From Bacteroidales bacterium UBA6340 (GTDB lineage Bacteria > Bacteroidota > Bacteroidia > Bacteroidales > Paludibacteraceae), in NCBI GenBank assembly GCA_002440265.1, contig DJSG01000063.1, forward strand, positions 1-13,741: a stretch of 13,741 bases of DNA, written 5' to 3'. Both the position numbers and the translations under genes were made by a program. The notes under the pieces are model-generated. The model was not told where the DNA came from, did not search any database, and saw only the letters and a list, made by a program, of their open reading frames with translations. Each line of letters begins with the position of its first letter. The first letter of the stretch is position 1. Of the stretch, positions 13,719 to 13,741 are shown one piece after another.

Positions 13719-13741
13719 ATGGCGCATAGTAAAAGTTCCGT
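13719..13741 (+). CDS. Possible start of a gene cut by the window edge
   Basis: ATG 13719 opens seven codons (MAHSKSS) before the window ends, divergent from the integrase. Too little is visible to judge whether it is real. Confidence 0.15.

Noticed and set aside
1..13741. tRNA gene as integration target
   Set aside because: I found no cloverleaf-like sequence or CCA-ended repeat near the integrase or elsewhere in the window by eye.
1..13741. Contractile injection system or tailocin
   Set aside because: There is no sheath, spike or baseplate wedge protein, and portal, protease and capsid genes are present, so a siphovirus fits better.

Overview
This window reads as the structural half of a temperate siphovirus (tailed phage, HK97-type capsid) from a Bacteroidales-like host, either as a prophage or as a phage contig. 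The host inference rests on three things. Start codons are preceded by A-rich leaders and not by Shine-Dalgarno sequences. The integrase is of the Bacteroidetes tyrosine-recombinase type with an N-terminal SAM-like domain. The tail-hub, connector and capsid proteins resemble those of Bacteroidetes prophages. This is recalled family knowledge; no database search was possible.

Layout, all on the + strand until the integrase. Positions 29-1124 hold a doubtful mini-ORF, a six-segment membrane protein and a DUF5675 protein, probably a lysis or envelope cassette. Positions 1178-2053 hold a HELAH zinc-metallopeptidase-like protein and a small acidic partner, closed by a strong intrinsic terminator (2075-2109). 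Positions 2215-7263 form an AT-richer tail-tip block: tape measure, a 756-aa tail hub, and a tail-tube-like protein with an extra C-terminal domain. Positions 7286-11210 form the head module: portal, gp6-like connector, head closure, prohead protease and major capsid protein, followed by two hairpins. Positions 11300-12185 encode the tail terminator and major tail tube protein, followed by a convergent-gene hairpin. The integrase lies on the - strand (12308-13570), with a perfect 32-bp palindrome, three phased 7-bp repeats and a possible promoter upstream.

Together the genes would build a capsid (portal, protease, MCP), a neck (two connectors and the tail terminator) and a long non-contractile tail (tube, tape measure, hub and tip). 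The large and small terminase, the tail-assembly chaperones, an obvious endolysin, the repressor and replication genes are not in the window.

The most unusual features are architectural. The tail-tip block precedes the head module while the tail tube ends the cluster, so the usual order is circularly permuted. The permuted block is bracketed by a 25/26-matching direct repeat (1138-1163 and 12284-12309). There are two tail-tube paralogues. A palindrome and repeat array upstream of the integrase looks like a recombination or operator site. I do not see a convincing wholly new defence or enzymatic system.
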